Notes under the pieces: generated by a model
The model's database searches: none
What the model was told of the DNA's origin: nothing
What the model saw: only the letters and a program-made list of their open reading frames with translations
NCBI RefSeq assembly: GCF_024198235.1
Contig: NZ_JAKCFB010000001.1
Location: 310,001-374,000, forward strand
Origin: Myxococcus dinghuensis
GTDB lineage: Bacteria > Myxococcota > Myxococcia > Myxococcales > Myxococcaceae
Direction: 5' to 3'
DNA: 64,000 nt
Shown here: piece after piece, positions 52,800 through 61,998 of the stretch
How positions within the stretch are numbered: position 1 is the stretch's first letter
How the letters are laid out: each line of letters starts with the position of its first letter
Made by a program: the position numbers and the translations under genes

Positions 52800-53267
52800 T
52801 CAGCGCCGCGTCACCCGGACCATCTCGACGTGGGGGATGCCGTCCTCGTCGTAGACGTCTCCCTCCGCGACGAAGCCGAGGCTCTCGTAGAAGCCGCGCA
52901 GGTAGTCCTGCGCGGAGATGCGGATGTCCACGCCGGGGAAGCGCTCCTCCAAGCTGGCGATGCCCTTCTCCGTCAGCTCCCGCCCCAGCCCCCGGCCTCG
53001 CGCGCGGGGTGACGCCACCACGCGCCCCAGGCTCGCGGCGCCCGGGTACTTCACGCCCGGGGGCAGGATGCGCAGGTAGGCCGCGAGCCACGGCTTCGAC
53101 CCCTCCTCCCCGAAGCCCAGCAGGTGGAGGGCGCTCGGGTCGAGCCCGTCCACGTCCTGGTAGATGGAGCGCTGCTCCACCACGAACACCTCCTGTCGCA
53201 GGGCGAGCACCGCGTACAACTCGTCCAGCGTCAGCTCCTGGAACGCCTTCCATCTCCAGACGGGCAT
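52800..53267 (-). CDS. ElaA-like GNAT acetyltransferase
   Basis: The 155-aa protein matches the small ElaA type: FQELTLDELYAVLALRQEVF, VEQRSIYQDVDGLDPSALHL, then the acetyl-CoA loop RGRGLGRELTEKG and GFYESLGFVAEGDVYDEDGI with PHVEM at the end. GNAT enzymes transfer acetyl from acetyl-CoA to amines; the ElaA substrate is unknown. It is cytoplasmic and lies 38 bases downstream of the M48 peptidase stop on the same strand, so it may be cotranscribed with it. Confidence 0.88.
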   Translation of the reverse strand: MPVWRWKAFQELTLDELYAVLALRQEVFVVEQRSIYQDVDGLDPSALHLLGFGEEGSKPWLAAYLRILPPGVKYPGAASLGRVVASPRARGRGLGRELTEKGIASLEERFPGVDIRISAQDYLRGFYESLGFVAEGDVYDEDGIPHVEMVRVTRR

Positions 53268-53305
53268 GCGGAGCCTCTATCACGGCGAGACGCGCCGGGG
53301 GCGCC

Positions 53306-55564
53306 TCAGGCCGCGTGTTGCTCGGGGACCTGCGAGAGCAGCTCCCGGAGCGCGTCCACCTGCTGCCGCGGGTGGTCGGGCTGGGCCTGGACGATGTCGA
53401 TGGCACGCTGGAGGGCCTGGCGCGCGTCCTCGGGGGCTTCGTGGTCCAGGTGGAGGCGAGACAGCTCGACGAGCGTCGGGACGAGGTACGGGTCGTCCGC
53501 CCCCGCCGTGCGCTCCAGGTGCCACAGCGACTCCTGGAGGAGGCGATAGGCATCGGCGTGGTTGCGCTCGCCCAGGTCCAGCGCGGAGGTCTGCAGGGCG
53601 ATGGCGCTGGCGAGCCGTTCCTGCTCGTCGTCCGTCGTGGCGACGGTGGGGGGCGCCTCGTAACCATCGAGCTCGAGGTTGGCGTCCAGGTCCTCCAGGA
53701 CCTTGGTGCCCAGCTCGGCGGAGAGCTGCTCCGGCGCCTCGAACAGCGTGAGCGCGGGCTCGGCCTCCACGGGGCGTTGGCCCGGCAGTCCCTTCACCCG
53801 CTCGATGCGCTCGGACGGTGGGGGATGCGAGTCGTACGCGTCCACGGGGCGCGAGAACAGCTCCTCGCGGATGAGGGACTGGAGGACGGGCGGGGTGTTG
53901 CGCTCCACGGAGTCGAGCGTGCGGAACAGGTCCCGGGCGGGGCGCCCCGCCTGCCGCAGCCGCGCGGCGACCAGGCGGCCCCGGTCGTACGTGGCGCTGC
54001 TCTCCACCGCCTTCGACAGGGCGCTGCCGAACGTGTCGCCGCCATAGGCGAGCGCGGAGACCCGGTCGGCGAGCAGCTCCCGGCGGCGCCCATGTCCGGC
54101 GGTGATGCGCAGGTAGACGAAGAAGTACGCGCGCAGGTACCAGCCCACCGGGTTGAACGCGCCTCCGCCCATCTCGGCGATGCTCTGGACGACCTGGAGC
54201 ACCTGCGTCTGGATGCGCCCGATGATGGGCGTCAGCCGCGTCTCGCCGTGGGAGAAGTGGCCGTACTCGTGCGCGAGGATGGACTTCAGCTCCGTCACCG
54301 TGAGGCCGCGCAGCGCGCCCATCCCCAGGTGGAGGATGCGCTCGCCCCGCCCGAACAGCACGTTCAGCCGCCCGCCCGCCTCGCGCACGCCGATGCCCGT
54401 GCCCGCGTCGAGCAGCACCCGGTCCACCTTGCGCGACCTCGCCACCTCCGCGACCTCCTCCAGCGCGTCGAAGAGGGCGGGCGCCTCCTCGGGGCGGAGC
54501 AGCCGGCCCTCCTCGGGTGGCTCGGAGCCCGAGAAGACACCCCGGAGGATGGCGAAGAGGCCGCCGAGGCCCACGAACCCGACGATCAACAGCAGCTTCA
54601 CCGGGATGACCGGCATCATCGCGATGAGCAGCACGAGGCCACCGGCGATGGCCACCGTCAGCACCAGCATCATCGGGATGGAGACGTAGAACAGCAGGGA
54701 CGCGAACCAGAGGACCGCCGCGTAGAGCCGGTCCACCCAGCGCTCCCGGCTCGTCTGCTCCGCGCGCAGCAGGTGGAGGTCGTCCGCGCGCAACTGTCCC
54801 AGTTGCATGGAGGAGAGCGCGTGTCCCGCGCCCCAGGACAGCAACAACCCCAGTCCGAGGAACAGCGCCATGCCCAGCGGCCACTGCCACAGGCGCCGTC
54901 GCCATTGGAGCTTCCGGGACACCTTCTCGACGCGTTTCGACAGGTCCTCGGGTTCCAGGCCCAGCGCATAGGCGCGCTCGAGGGATTCCAGCGCCGCGTC
55001 GGGCTCCTCGAGCTGGGTCAGCGTACTGGCGAGCATCAGATGCGGATGGGGATCCGTGCCCTCGGGGGTGAGCTCCAGGACCCGGTGATACAGGTCCCGG
55101 GCACGCTCCAGTCGACCTTGGATGAGCGCGACGAAGGCGAGGTTCTCGAGCGCCCGGACATGGTTGGGCTCGACGCTCAGGGCCTCCGTGAGGAGCTTCT
55201 CCGCCTCGGGTAGCCGCTCCCGCTCGAGCTCGAAGCCAGCCAGCCTGTTCAGGACATCCGCCTTCCACCGGCCGGCGACTCCATGTTCCAAAGCGTCCCT
55301 GAAGTGCTTCTCCGCCCATTCCTTGTCCCCCAGGGCGGAATGGTGCAGGCCCATGAGCCGGTCGACGCGAGGATTGTCGGGGGCCTCGTCCTCGAGTCGT
55401 TTGACGTGGGGCGCGGCGTCGTCGGGCTTCTTGGCGTTCAACGCCGCGATGGCGGCGTCGTAGACGGCCTCCAGCTCCGGGCCCAGGGGATGGGGCTCGG
55501 GAGCCGCCTGCCCCGCGGATGGAGCCTGGAAGACGAGGAACAAGGTCAGGACGAGTGAATGCAT
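53306..55564 (-). CDS. M48-family metallopeptidase with N-terminal TPRs
   Basis: The 752-aa protein starts at MHSLVLTLFLVFQAP, a signal peptide. Residues 30-220 are TPR-like helices, then membrane segments at about 230-247 and 283-345, followed by the M48 domain with the zinc site HEYGH (432-436) and RRRELLADRVSALAYGG supplying the third ligand. A C-terminal tail of about 150 residues is helical. HtpX/Oma1-type M48 enzymes degrade or process membrane proteins in quality control. The domain order (TPR before protease) is the reverse of BepA. Translational starts further upstream would run into low-complexity sequence with no signal peptide. Confidence 0.85.
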   Translation of the reverse strand: MHSLVLTLFLVFQAPSAGQAAPEPHPLGPELEAVYDAAIAALNAKKPDDAAPHVKRLEDEAPDNPRVDRLMGLHHSALGDKEWAEKHFRDALEHGVAGRWKADVLNRLAGFELERERLPEAEKLLTEALSVEPNHVRALENLAFVALIQGRLERARDLYHRVLELTPEGTDPHPHLMLASTLTQLEEPDAALESLERAYALGLEPEDLSKRVEKVSRKLQWRRRLWQWPLGMALFLGLGLLLSWGAGHALSSMQLGQLRADDLHLLRAEQTSRERWVDRLYAAVLWFASLLFYVSIPMMLVLTVAIAGGLVLLIAMMPVIPVKLLLIVGFVGLGGLFAILRGVFSGSEPPEEGRLLRPEEAPALFDALEEVAEVARSRKVDRVLLDAGTGIGVREAGGRLNVLFGRGERILHLGMGALRGLTVTELKSILAHEYGHFSHGETRLTPIIGRIQTQVLQVVQSIAEMGGGAFNPVGWYLRAYFFVYLRITAGHGRRRELLADRVSALAYGGDTFGSALSKAVESSATYDRGRLVAARLRQAGRPARDLFRTLDSVERNTPPVLQSLIREELFSRPVDAYDSHPPPSERIERVKGLPGQRPVEAEPALTLFEAPEQLSAELGTKVLEDLDANLELDGYEAPPTVATTDDEQERLASAIALQTSALDLGERNHADAYRLLQESLWHLERTAGADDPYLVPTLVELSRLHLDHEAPEDARQALQRAIDIVQAQPDHPRQQVDALRELLSQVPEQHAA

Positions 55565-55708
55565 GGAACCCGCGGCGCCCCCCTGTGGATGTCCGCCTTG
55601 TAACACGCCGGCCGACCGAGCCACCGACACGCGCCTGCCCTCGCACCGGGGGCTGGACGGTCGGTCACCTGGGCGCGGGACTCGGCGTGCCATTATAGGA
55701 AGGCCGCC

Positions 55709-56572
55709 ATGAGCTCCCTGTCGCATCCTCCGACCGTCCCCGCGTCCCCTCCCGGCGTGGACGCCCTGGCCTCGCTCCTCCGTGGGCGCCGCGCCGTCGT
55801 GCTCACGGGCGCGGGGTGCAGCACCGAGTCAGGGATCCCCGACTATCGAGGGCCCGGCACCCGAGCCCGCGCGCGCAACCCCATCCAGCACCGGGAGTTC
55901 CTCCGCCAGCCGGAGATTCGCGCGCGCTACTGGGCGCGCAGCCTGCTCGGCTGGCCCCGCTTCGCCTCCGCGACGCCCAACGCCGCGCACCATGCCCTGG
56001 CGGCGCTGGAGCGCGAGGGGCGGGTGCTCGGGCTCATCACGCAGAACGTGGACCGGCTGCACCACGCGGCGGGCAGCTCTCGCGTCATCGAACTGCACGG
56101 CGCGCTGGCGCGGGTGCGGTGCCTCGACTGCGGGGCGATGGAGGGCCGCGACGGGCTCCAGCAGCGGTTGCTCGCGCTCAACCCGGGCTTCTCCCACCAG
56201 GTACTGGAGCTGCGTCCGGACGGCGACGCGGAGCTGACGTCGGAGCAACTGTCCTCCTTCCAGGTCCCCGCGTGCCTGGGCTGCCAGGGGACGCTGAAGC
56301 CGGACGTGGTGTTCTTCGGCGACAACGTTCCGCGTCCCACGGTGGACGAGGCGTTCGCGCTGCTGGAAGAGGGGGACGCGCTGCTCGTCGTGGGCTCGTC
56401 GCTGGCCATCTTCTCCGGCTATCGCTTCCTGGTGCGCGCGTCGGAGCGGCGGATGCCCATCGGCATCCTCAACATCGGCGAGTGCCGGGGCGTGGAGCTG
56501 GCGGACGTATGCGTGGAGGCGAAGGCGGGCGAGGTGCTCCCCGCGCTCGTGTCCTCGCTCGCGCGAAGCTGA
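55709..56572 (+). CDS. Sir2-family NAD-dependent protein deacylase
   Basis: The 287-aa protein has the sirtuin motifs GAGCSTESGIPDYRG, the catalytic QNVDRLHHAAG and ELHG, two zinc-binding pairs (CLDC and CLGC), PDVVFFGDN and GSSLAIFSGYRF near the end. It removes acetyl or other acyl groups from lysine using NAD. It is longer than E. coli CobB because of an insertion between the zinc pairs (about 150-190), typical of a myxobacterial/proteobacterial class II-like sirtuin. An ATG with AGGAAGG upstream begins the gene. It is convergent with the LysR gene, 12 bases away. Confidence 0.92.
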   Translation: MSSLSHPPTVPASPPGVDALASLLRGRRAVVLTGAGCSTESGIPDYRGPGTRARARNPIQHREFLRQPEIRARYWARSLLGWPRFASATPNAAHHALAALEREGRVLGLITQNVDRLHHAAGSSRVIELHGALARVRCLDCGAMEGRDGLQQRLLALNPGFSHQVLELRPDGDAELTSEQLSSFQVPACLGCQGTLKPDVVFFGDNVPRPTVDEAFALLEEGDALLVVGSSLAIFSGYRFLVRASERRMPIGILNIGECRGVELADVCVEAKAGEVLPALVSSLARS

Positions 56573-56584
56573 GGCCCGCGCACC

Positions 56585-57490
56585 TCAGCGCCAGCGCACG
56601 GTGGCCGTGAGGTGGTCGAGGAACACGCGCACGCGCGCGGGCAACTGTCCGCCCTGGCCCACGAAGACGGCGTGGAAGGACTCGGTGTCGCCGGGGTTGA
56701 ACGCCTCCAGGACGGGCAGCAGCGTCCCGGCCGCGAGGTCCTCCGCCACCTGGAAGTGCGCCAGCCTCGCGAGCCCGCCGCCCGCGAGCGCGACGAGGCG
56801 CAGGGCTTCTCCCTCGCTCGCCTGGAGGCCACCCGAGGGCGGGACCATGAGCGTCGCGCCGTTCTCCGTCAGGGGCCACCCCTCCACGGCGCGCGTGTAG
56901 CTGAAGCCGAGCCGCTGGTGGGTCAGCAGCTCGGAGGGGGCGCGTGGCATGCCGTGGCGTTCGAGATAGGCGGGGGCGCCCACGATGACCATCCGCGTCT
57001 CGAACAGCTTGCGCGTGACGAGCTGTGAGCTCTTCATGGGGCCGGCGCGGATGGCGACATCGGTCCGGTCGTCGATGAGGTCGATGATCTGGTCCGTCAG
57101 GATGACGTCGACCGACATCGCGGGGTAGCGGGCGATGAACGCCGGAAGGTGGGGGATGAGGAAGCACCGGCCGAACGCCGAGCTGGTGTTGACCCGCAGC
57201 CGCCCCACGGGCTCGTCGCTGGTCGACACGCCCCGCTCGGCCTCCTCGAGCTGTGCGAGCAACCGCACGCTGCGCTCATAGAAGGTGCATCCCTCGGGGG
57301 TGAGCTGGAGCGCGCGGGTGGAGCGGTTGACCAGCCGGGCTCCCAGTCGCTTCTCGAGGCGGGCCACCAGCTTGCTGACCGCGGAGGGCGTCATGCGCAG
57401 CGCGCGGGCGGCGGCGGAGAATCCGCCCAGGTCCACCGCCCGGACGAACACCTCCATCTCTCCGAAGCGGTTGATGTCTGGTCTGGCCAT
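56585..57490 (-). CDS. LysR-type transcriptional regulator
   Basis: The 301-aa protein has the winged helix at 8-66 (FVRAVDLGGFSAAARALRMT, PSAVSKLVARLEKRLGARLV) and the effector-binding domain of the CrgA/DHPR subgroup (GRLRVNTSSAFGR, IDDRTDVAIRAG, ETRMVIVGAPAYLERHG). LysR proteins bind upstream of divergent targets. It is divergent from the MFS transporter with 106 bases between starts, so it most likely controls the MFS/reductase operon and itself, in response to an unknown small molecule. Confidence 0.93.
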   Translation of the reverse strand: MARPDINRFGEMEVFVRAVDLGGFSAAARALRMTPSAVSKLVARLEKRLGARLVNRSTRALQLTPEGCTFYERSVRLLAQLEEAERGVSTSDEPVGRLRVNTSSAFGRCFLIPHLPAFIARYPAMSVDVILTDQIIDLIDDRTDVAIRAGPMKSSQLVTRKLFETRMVIVGAPAYLERHGMPRAPSELLTHQRLGFSYTRAVEGWPLTENGATLMVPPSGGLQASEGEALRLVALAGGGLARLAHFQVAEDLAAGTLLPVLEAFNPGDTESFHAVFVGQGGQLPARVRVFLDHLTATVRWR

Positions 57491-57596
57491 CGTGAGCCCG
57501 ATTCACAGGTGCTGTTCCACACGGCGCTCTACCGCCGCGGACGCGCGCCGACCATACAAGGCCCCATTCCACTCTTCCATGGAGGACAGCGAAGCC

Positions 57597-58787
57597 ATGC
57601 CGCTGGCCTTGTTCGCATTGACCGCTGGCGCCTTCGGCATCGGCGTCACGGAGTTCGTCATCATGGGCTTGTTGATGGAGGTGGGCACCGACCTGGGTGT
57701 GTCCATCTCCACGGCGGGCCTGCTCATCTCCGGCTACGCGCTGGGCGTCGTCGCGGGGGCGCCCGTCCTGACGGTGCTGACCGGCCGGTGGCCCCGCAAG
57801 CGCGTGCTGCTGGTGTTGATGGTCCTCTTCACGCTGGGAAACATCGGCTGTGCCATCGCACCCAGCTACGGCGCGTTGATGGCGGCGCGGGTGCTGACGG
57901 CGCTGTCTCACGGGACGTTCTTCGGCGTGGGCTCCGTGGTGGCCACGGGGCTGGTGTCGCCGGACCGTCGGGCTTCGGCCATCGCGCTCATGTTCACCGG
58001 GCTGACGGTGGCCAACATCCTCGGGGTGCCGCTGGGGACGTGGCTGGGGCAGGGGTTGGGGTGGCGCGCCACGTTCTGGGCGGTGGCGGGCATCGGCCTG
58101 GTGGCGGTGTTGGTGATTGCCTTCTTCGTCCCCCGGGACGCGGGGGCGGTGGAGTCGAGCGACTGGCGCGACGACGTGAAGGCCTTGTCGCGGCGACCGG
58201 TGCTGCTCGGGTTGTTGACGACGGTGCTGGGGTTCGCGGGCGTGTTCGCCGTCTTCACGTACGTGGCGCCGCTCCTGACGCAGTTGAGCGGGTTCTCCGC
58301 GTCGGCGGTGTCGCCGGTGCTGCTCGTCTTCGGCGGTGGGCTGGTCGTGGGCAACCTGGTGGGCGGGAAGCTGGCGGATCGCTGGCTGGTGCCCACCATC
58401 CTGGGCTCGCTCGCGGCGTTGGTGCTGGTGCTCGGGGGGATGACGTTCGGCGTGCATGACCGCGTGGGCGCGGTGGTGTTCGTCGCGCTGCTGGGGGCGG
58501 CGGGCTTCGCGACGGTGCCGCCGCTCCAGATGTGGGTCCTGGAGAAGGCGTCCGGGGCGGGGCAGAGCCTCGCGTCCAGCCTCAACATCGGGGCCTTCAA
58601 TCTCGGCAACGCGCTGGGGGCATGGCTCGGGGGCGAGGTGATTGCACGGGGGCCGGGACTCCAGGCCGTCCCATGGGTCGCGGCGCTGGTGCCCCTGGCC
58701 GCCATCGTCGTGGTGCTCGTCGCGCTGCGCCTGGAGTCGGGGGCGAGGGCCGTCGAGGTGTCACCGATGCGGAGGCGCGCGTCATGA
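57597..58787 (+). CDS. MFS transporter (AraJ/PbuE/drug-efflux-like)
   Basis: The 396-aa protein has 12 predicted membrane helices and the DHA1-type opening LALFALTAGAFGIGVTEFVI with MGLLMEV, then motif A-like TGRWPRKRVLLV and SHGTFFGVGSVVATGL. It should export a small hydrophobic or sugar-like compound by proton antiport. The ATG at 57597 was chosen over one at 57579 because GGAGGA lies ten bases upstream and homologues start with MPLAL. The stop overlaps the reductase start (ATGA), so both are translated together; the LysR gene is divergent. Confidence 0.92.
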   Translation: MPLALFALTAGAFGIGVTEFVIMGLLMEVGTDLGVSISTAGLLISGYALGVVAGAPVLTVLTGRWPRKRVLLVLMVLFTLGNIGCAIAPSYGALMAARVLTALSHGTFFGVGSVVATGLVSPDRRASAIALMFTGLTVANILGVPLGTWLGQGLGWRATFWAVAGIGLVAVLVIAFFVPRDAGAVESSDWRDDVKALSRRPVLLGLLTTVLGFAGVFAVFTYVAPLLTQLSGFSASAVSPVLLVFGGGLVVGNLVGGKLADRWLVPTILGSLAALVLVLGGMTFGVHDRVGAVVFVALLGAAGFATVPPLQMWVLEKASGAGQSLASSLNIGAFNLGNALGAWLGGEVIARGPGLQAVPWVAALVPLAAIVVVLVALRLESGARAVEVSPMRRRAS

Positions 58788-59836
58788 GCCGGAAGGTCGC
58801 CCTCGTCGTGGGTGCGCAGGGTGTCATCGGCCGCAACCTCGTGGAGCACCTGGTGGCGCTGGGGGATTGGGAGGTCATCGGCCTGTCTCGGCGGGCGGGC
58901 GCGGCGTCGGAGCGGGTGCGGCACGTGGCGGTGGACCTGCTCGACGCGGAGGATTGCCGGCGGAAGCTCTCGGAGCTGGGGCGGGTGACCCACGTGTTCT
59001 ATGCGGCGTACCAGGACCGGCCGAGCTGGGCGGAGCTGGTCGCGCCCAACGTGGCGATGCTGGTCAACGTGGTGGAGGCGCTCGAGCCGGTGGCGACGGG
59101 GCTGGAGCACGTCAGCTTGATGCAGGGCTACAAGGTGTATGGCGCGCACCTGGGGCCCTTCAAGACGCCGGCGCGGGAGTCGGACCCGGACCACATGCCG
59201 CCCGAGTTCAACGTGGACCAGCAGCGCTTCCTGGAGCAGCGGCAGCGGGGCAAGGCGTGGACGTGGTCGGCCCTGCGGCCCTCGGTGGTGTGTGGGTTCG
59301 CGTTGGGCAACCCGATGAACCTGGCGATGGTCATCGCCGTCTACGCGTCCATCTCGAAGGAGCTGGGGCTGCCGCTGCGCTTCCCGGGCAAGCCGGGGGC
59401 TTATGACTCCCTGCTGGAGATGACCGACGCGGGGCTCCTGGCGAAGGCCACGGTGTGGGCGGCCACGGACCCGCGCTGCGCGAACCAGGCGTTCAACATC
59501 AACAACGGGGACCTGTTCCGCTGGAGCGAGCTGTGGCCGAAGATTGCCCGCTCCTTCGGGCTGGAGGTCGCGCCGCCGCTGCCCATGTCGCTGGACGTGG
59601 TGATGGCGGACAAGGGTCCGCTCTGGGAGGAGATGACCCGGAGGCATGGACTCGCGGGCCACTCGTACGAGGAGGTCTCGTCGTGGCGCTTCGGTGACTT
59701 CGTCTTCTCGTGGAACTACGACATGTTCGCGGATGGTTCGAAGGCGCGCCGGTTCGGCTTCCATGAGTTCGTCGACACGGAGGCCATGTTCCTGCGCATC
59801 TTCGAGGACCTGCGCAGGCGCCGGGTCATTCCGTGA
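58784..59836 (+). CDS. PRISE-type SDR reductase (progesterone 5-beta-reductase/iridoid-synthase-like)
   Basis: The 350-aa protein has a Rossmann loop (VGAQGVIGRNL), HVFYAAYQDRP, SLMQGYKVYGAHLGP with the conserved Lys, WSALRPSVVCGFALGNPMNL, YASISKELGLPLRFPG, and ATDPRCANQAFNINNGDLFRW. These match the PRISE family, NADPH-dependent reductases of activated enones. Plant members have Tyr-Tyr at the site that here reads FNVDQQRF, so the classic catalytic Tyr may be missing. It is coupled to the MFS exporter and LysR, suggesting detoxification or modification of a small molecule. Confidence 0.85.
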   Translation: MSRKVALVVGAQGVIGRNLVEHLVALGDWEVIGLSRRAGAASERVRHVAVDLLDAEDCRRKLSELGRVTHVFYAAYQDRPSWAELVAPNVAMLVNVVEALEPVATGLEHVSLMQGYKVYGAHLGPFKTPARESDPDHMPPEFNVDQQRFLEQRQRGKAWTWSALRPSVVCGFALGNPMNLAMVIAVYASISKELGLPLRFPGKPGAYDSLLEMTDAGLLAKATVWAATDPRCANQAFNINNGDLFRWSELWPKIARSFGLEVAPPLPMSLDVVMADKGPLWEEMTRRHGLAGHSYEEVSSWRFGDFVFSWNYDMFADGSKARRFGFHEFVDTEAMFLRIFEDLRRRRVIP

Positions 59837-59857
59837 GCCGAGCGACCCACGCGTGCG

Positions 59858-60580
59858 TCAACGCGTGGGCAGCTCGCGGAAGGTGAGGCCCTCCAGTTCC
59901 AGGGCGCGCACGGCGTCCACGAAGCGCTCCGTGGCGATGAGCATGGTGGCGAAGTTGCCCAGGCGGAACAGGTCCAGCTCCGTCGGGAGGATGGCCGCGG
60001 CCAGGACGGGTTCGTCCGGGCGACTGAACCCATGGCGGCCACACGTGGGGCAGGGAGGGGGCGTCTCCACGGGGATGCAGTCGGGGTGCAGGGCCCCTCG
60101 GTGCTCGAGCTGGACCTCTCGCAGCGCTGGCGCTGGCTTCTGGCGGAACTTCACGGCCGTGGGATGGCCCGTCATGCCGCGCACACCGGTTGCCTGGAGT
60201 CGCTCCAGCGCTTCTTGGTGAGCCAGCAGCACCGAAGTCATCCAGATGAAGTCAGGCAGTCTCCCGGCGGACTTTCCTTCCAGGGGGCCGAACCCGGTGC
60301 CAGGAGGAAGCCATGCATTCGGAGGGGCCAGTGGGCGGACGAGCTCACGCAGTCGCGAGAACTCGGGGAACGGCTCTGGCCTGGCTCTTTCGAACTCGTG
60401 GTGCTCTGGAATGAGCGAGAGGTCGATGCCGGGGTAGTCGTGACCTGTGCTGCTCCAGGTCAGGAGGCAAGTGGGGCAGCCCTTCAAGCCAGGCAAGCCC
60501 CACCGGTGGGCGGCCTCGACCCACCCGCCGTACCGCGCGACGACCGCGTCGTCTTCATCCACCCAAAAGAATCGCCTCAT
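59858..60580 (-). CDS. SitI6-family immunity protein (double-CxxC)
   Basis: The 240-aa protein contains two CxxC pairs (CPTC at 35-38 and CPTC at 177-180), the hallmark of the myxobacterial double-CXXCG family that includes SitI6. SitI proteins neutralise the cognate SitA toxin inside sibling cells. It follows the toxin gene by six bases on the same strand, the usual SitA-SitI order, so they are coexpressed. It is cytoplasmic, without signal peptide. The specificity partner is the toxin at 60587-61258. Confidence 0.85.
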   Translation of the reverse strand: MRRFFWVDEDDAVVARYGGWVEAAHRWGLPGLKGCPTCLLTWSSTGHDYPGIDLSLIPEHHEFERARPEPFPEFSRLRELVRPLAPPNAWLPPGTGFGPLEGKSAGRLPDFIWMTSVLLAHQEALERLQATGVRGMTGHPTAVKFRQKPAPALREVQLEHRGALHPDCIPVETPPPCPTCGRHGFSRPDEPVLAAAILPTELDLFRLGNFATMLIATERFVDAVRALELEGLTFRELPTR

Positions 60581-60586
60581 GTCTCC

Positions 60587-61258
60587 TCAAGCGCCGGGCT
60601 TCGAATAGTAGGGCCGGATGGGGTCTCCGCTGAGCTGAAAGCGGTAGATGAGTTCTCCCGCATGCTTGAAGATCGCCTCCGACGACGCATCCGGGTTCGC
60701 CCGCCGGAATTGCCGCCAAGCATCATTCCATGCGCCTCCTCGTGCAGTACCGTCATGGATCCGTCGGTGGACCGCGAGCGGGATGGGCATGGTGTAGTCG
60801 TGGATCTTCACGCCTTGGCGCTCGAACCACAGCGCCAGGTCGGACGCCTGCGGGAAGATGTGATGTTTCTCCCAGCGTCCTGGCGTGAGCCGGTGCGAAG
60901 GCGGGATGACTCGTGACGGTGCCCCATTCCAGTTGGGGAACGTCATGACCGAGCCCGGGGGGAGTTGCTGCGCGGCCCCCCAGTTCCTTCGAGGCCCACT
61001 GCCAGGTGCTGCCGCGGCGGCAGGCGGGCGTGAGGGCGGGAATCGTGCCTGCTCTACGTCCGCTGGGAGTTCCTCGCAGCGGTAGAAGCCGCAGACATCG
61101 TCCAGGCACACGAGGGTGACACACGCGTCTTCGCCAGGGTCGTCACACTCGACCTCCGCTCCATCCCATGCTGCCTGCACGGAGGGCCTGGTCGCGGAGG
61201 CACAGCCCAACCAGCTCACTGCGAGGAGAGAAAGCCAGAAACCGGGAATGGCTCGCAT
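60587..61258 (-). CDS. SitA6-family polymorphic toxin lipoprotein
   Basis: The 223-aa protein has a lipoprotein signal (SWLGC, Cys19), a Cys-containing N-terminal region, a Pro/Ala-rich linker (about 70-90) and a C-terminal toxin domain with KHHIFPQASDLALWFERQG (131-149) and PIPLAVHRRIHDG (His164, His168), resembling an HNH/AHH-type nuclease. SitA toxins in Myxococcus pass between kin cells by TraA/TraB-dependent outer-membrane exchange, killing those that lack the matching SitI. It starts at an ATG and is followed six bases later by the immunity gene. Nuclease activity is inferred from the histidines. Confidence 0.85.
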   Translation of the reverse strand: MRAIPGFWLSLLAVSWLGCASATRPSVQAAWDGAEVECDDPGEDACVTLVCLDDVCGFYRCEELPADVEQARFPPSRPPAAAAAPGSGPRRNWGAAQQLPPGSVMTFPNWNGAPSRVIPPSHRLTPGRWEKHHIFPQASDLALWFERQGVKIHDYTMPIPLAVHRRIHDGTARGGAWNDAWRQFRRANPDASSEAIFKHAGELIYRFQLSGDPIRPYYSKPGA

Positions 61259-61389
61259 GAAAGGAAAAGCTACCAGGTCGCTCGCTCGTCCGGGCCCGCG
61301 AGGTCGGGGGACACTGGCGATGCGCGGAAGCGTTCCCCTCGTCCCCGGTTGGCGATAGGAGTGTGGGCGGACTGCCAGGAGCGACGCCA

Positions 61390-61998
61390 GTGGACGCGAA
61401 CCAGATTGCGGGCAATGGGATGCAGCAGATCATCGGCTTCATCCTGGAGCTGGACAAGCTCAAGGGCGTGACGCGCAAGACGCGGCCCCTGGGGCTCACG
61501 CGCTACGAGAACTCCGCCGAGCACAGTTGGCAGATTGCCTTGCTCGCCACGTCGCTCGCGCACTTCGCGCCCTCCGACATCGACGTCAACCGCGTCATCC
61601 GCATGCTGCTGGTGCACGACATCGGCGAAATCGACACCGGTGACACGCTCGTCTACGTCGAAGGAGGGTGGAAGGAGCGCAAGGCCGCCGAGCTGGCCGC
61701 CGTGACGCGCATCTTCGGCCTGCTCCCCGGCACCCAGGGTGCGCCCTTCCTGGAGCTGTGGCAGGAGTTCGAGCGCGGCGAGTCCCCCGAGGCCCGCTTC
61801 GCCAACGCGGTGGACCGCGCCATGCCCGTCCTCCTCAACCTCGCCAACGAGGGCCAGAGCTGGCGCGAGAACGGCATCAGCCACGCCCGCGTGGTGGGGC
61901 GTATCGCCGCCCCCATCCAGGAAGGTTGCCCCGCCCTGTGGACCTACCTCGAGGGCAAGCTCGACGAGGCCCGCGCGAAGGGCTGGTTCGGCGCCTGA
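61390..61998 (+). CDS. HD-domain phosphohydrolase (YfbR/HDDC2-like)
   Basis: The 202-aa protein has the HD motifs: His in [16 protein letters not shown] in [14 protein letters not shown] and the final Asp in [13 protein letters not shown]. These coordinate one or two metals and hydrolyse phosphomonoesters, commonly 5'-deoxynucleotides. The start is taken as the GTG at 61390 because AGGAG lies nine bases upstream; another GTG at 61363 has AGGAG too close. The 3' end overlaps the convergent cysI gene by 55 bases. Confidence 0.85.
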   Translation: MDANQIAGNGMQQIIGFILELDKLKGVTRKTRPLGLTRYENSAEHSWQIALLATSLAHFAPSDIDVNRVIRMLLVHDIGEIDTGDTLVYVEGGWKERKAAELAAVTRIFGLLPGTQGAPFLELWQEFERGESPEARFANAVDRAMPVLLNLANEGQSWRENGISHARVVGRIAAPIQEGCPALWTYLEGKLDEARAKGWFGA

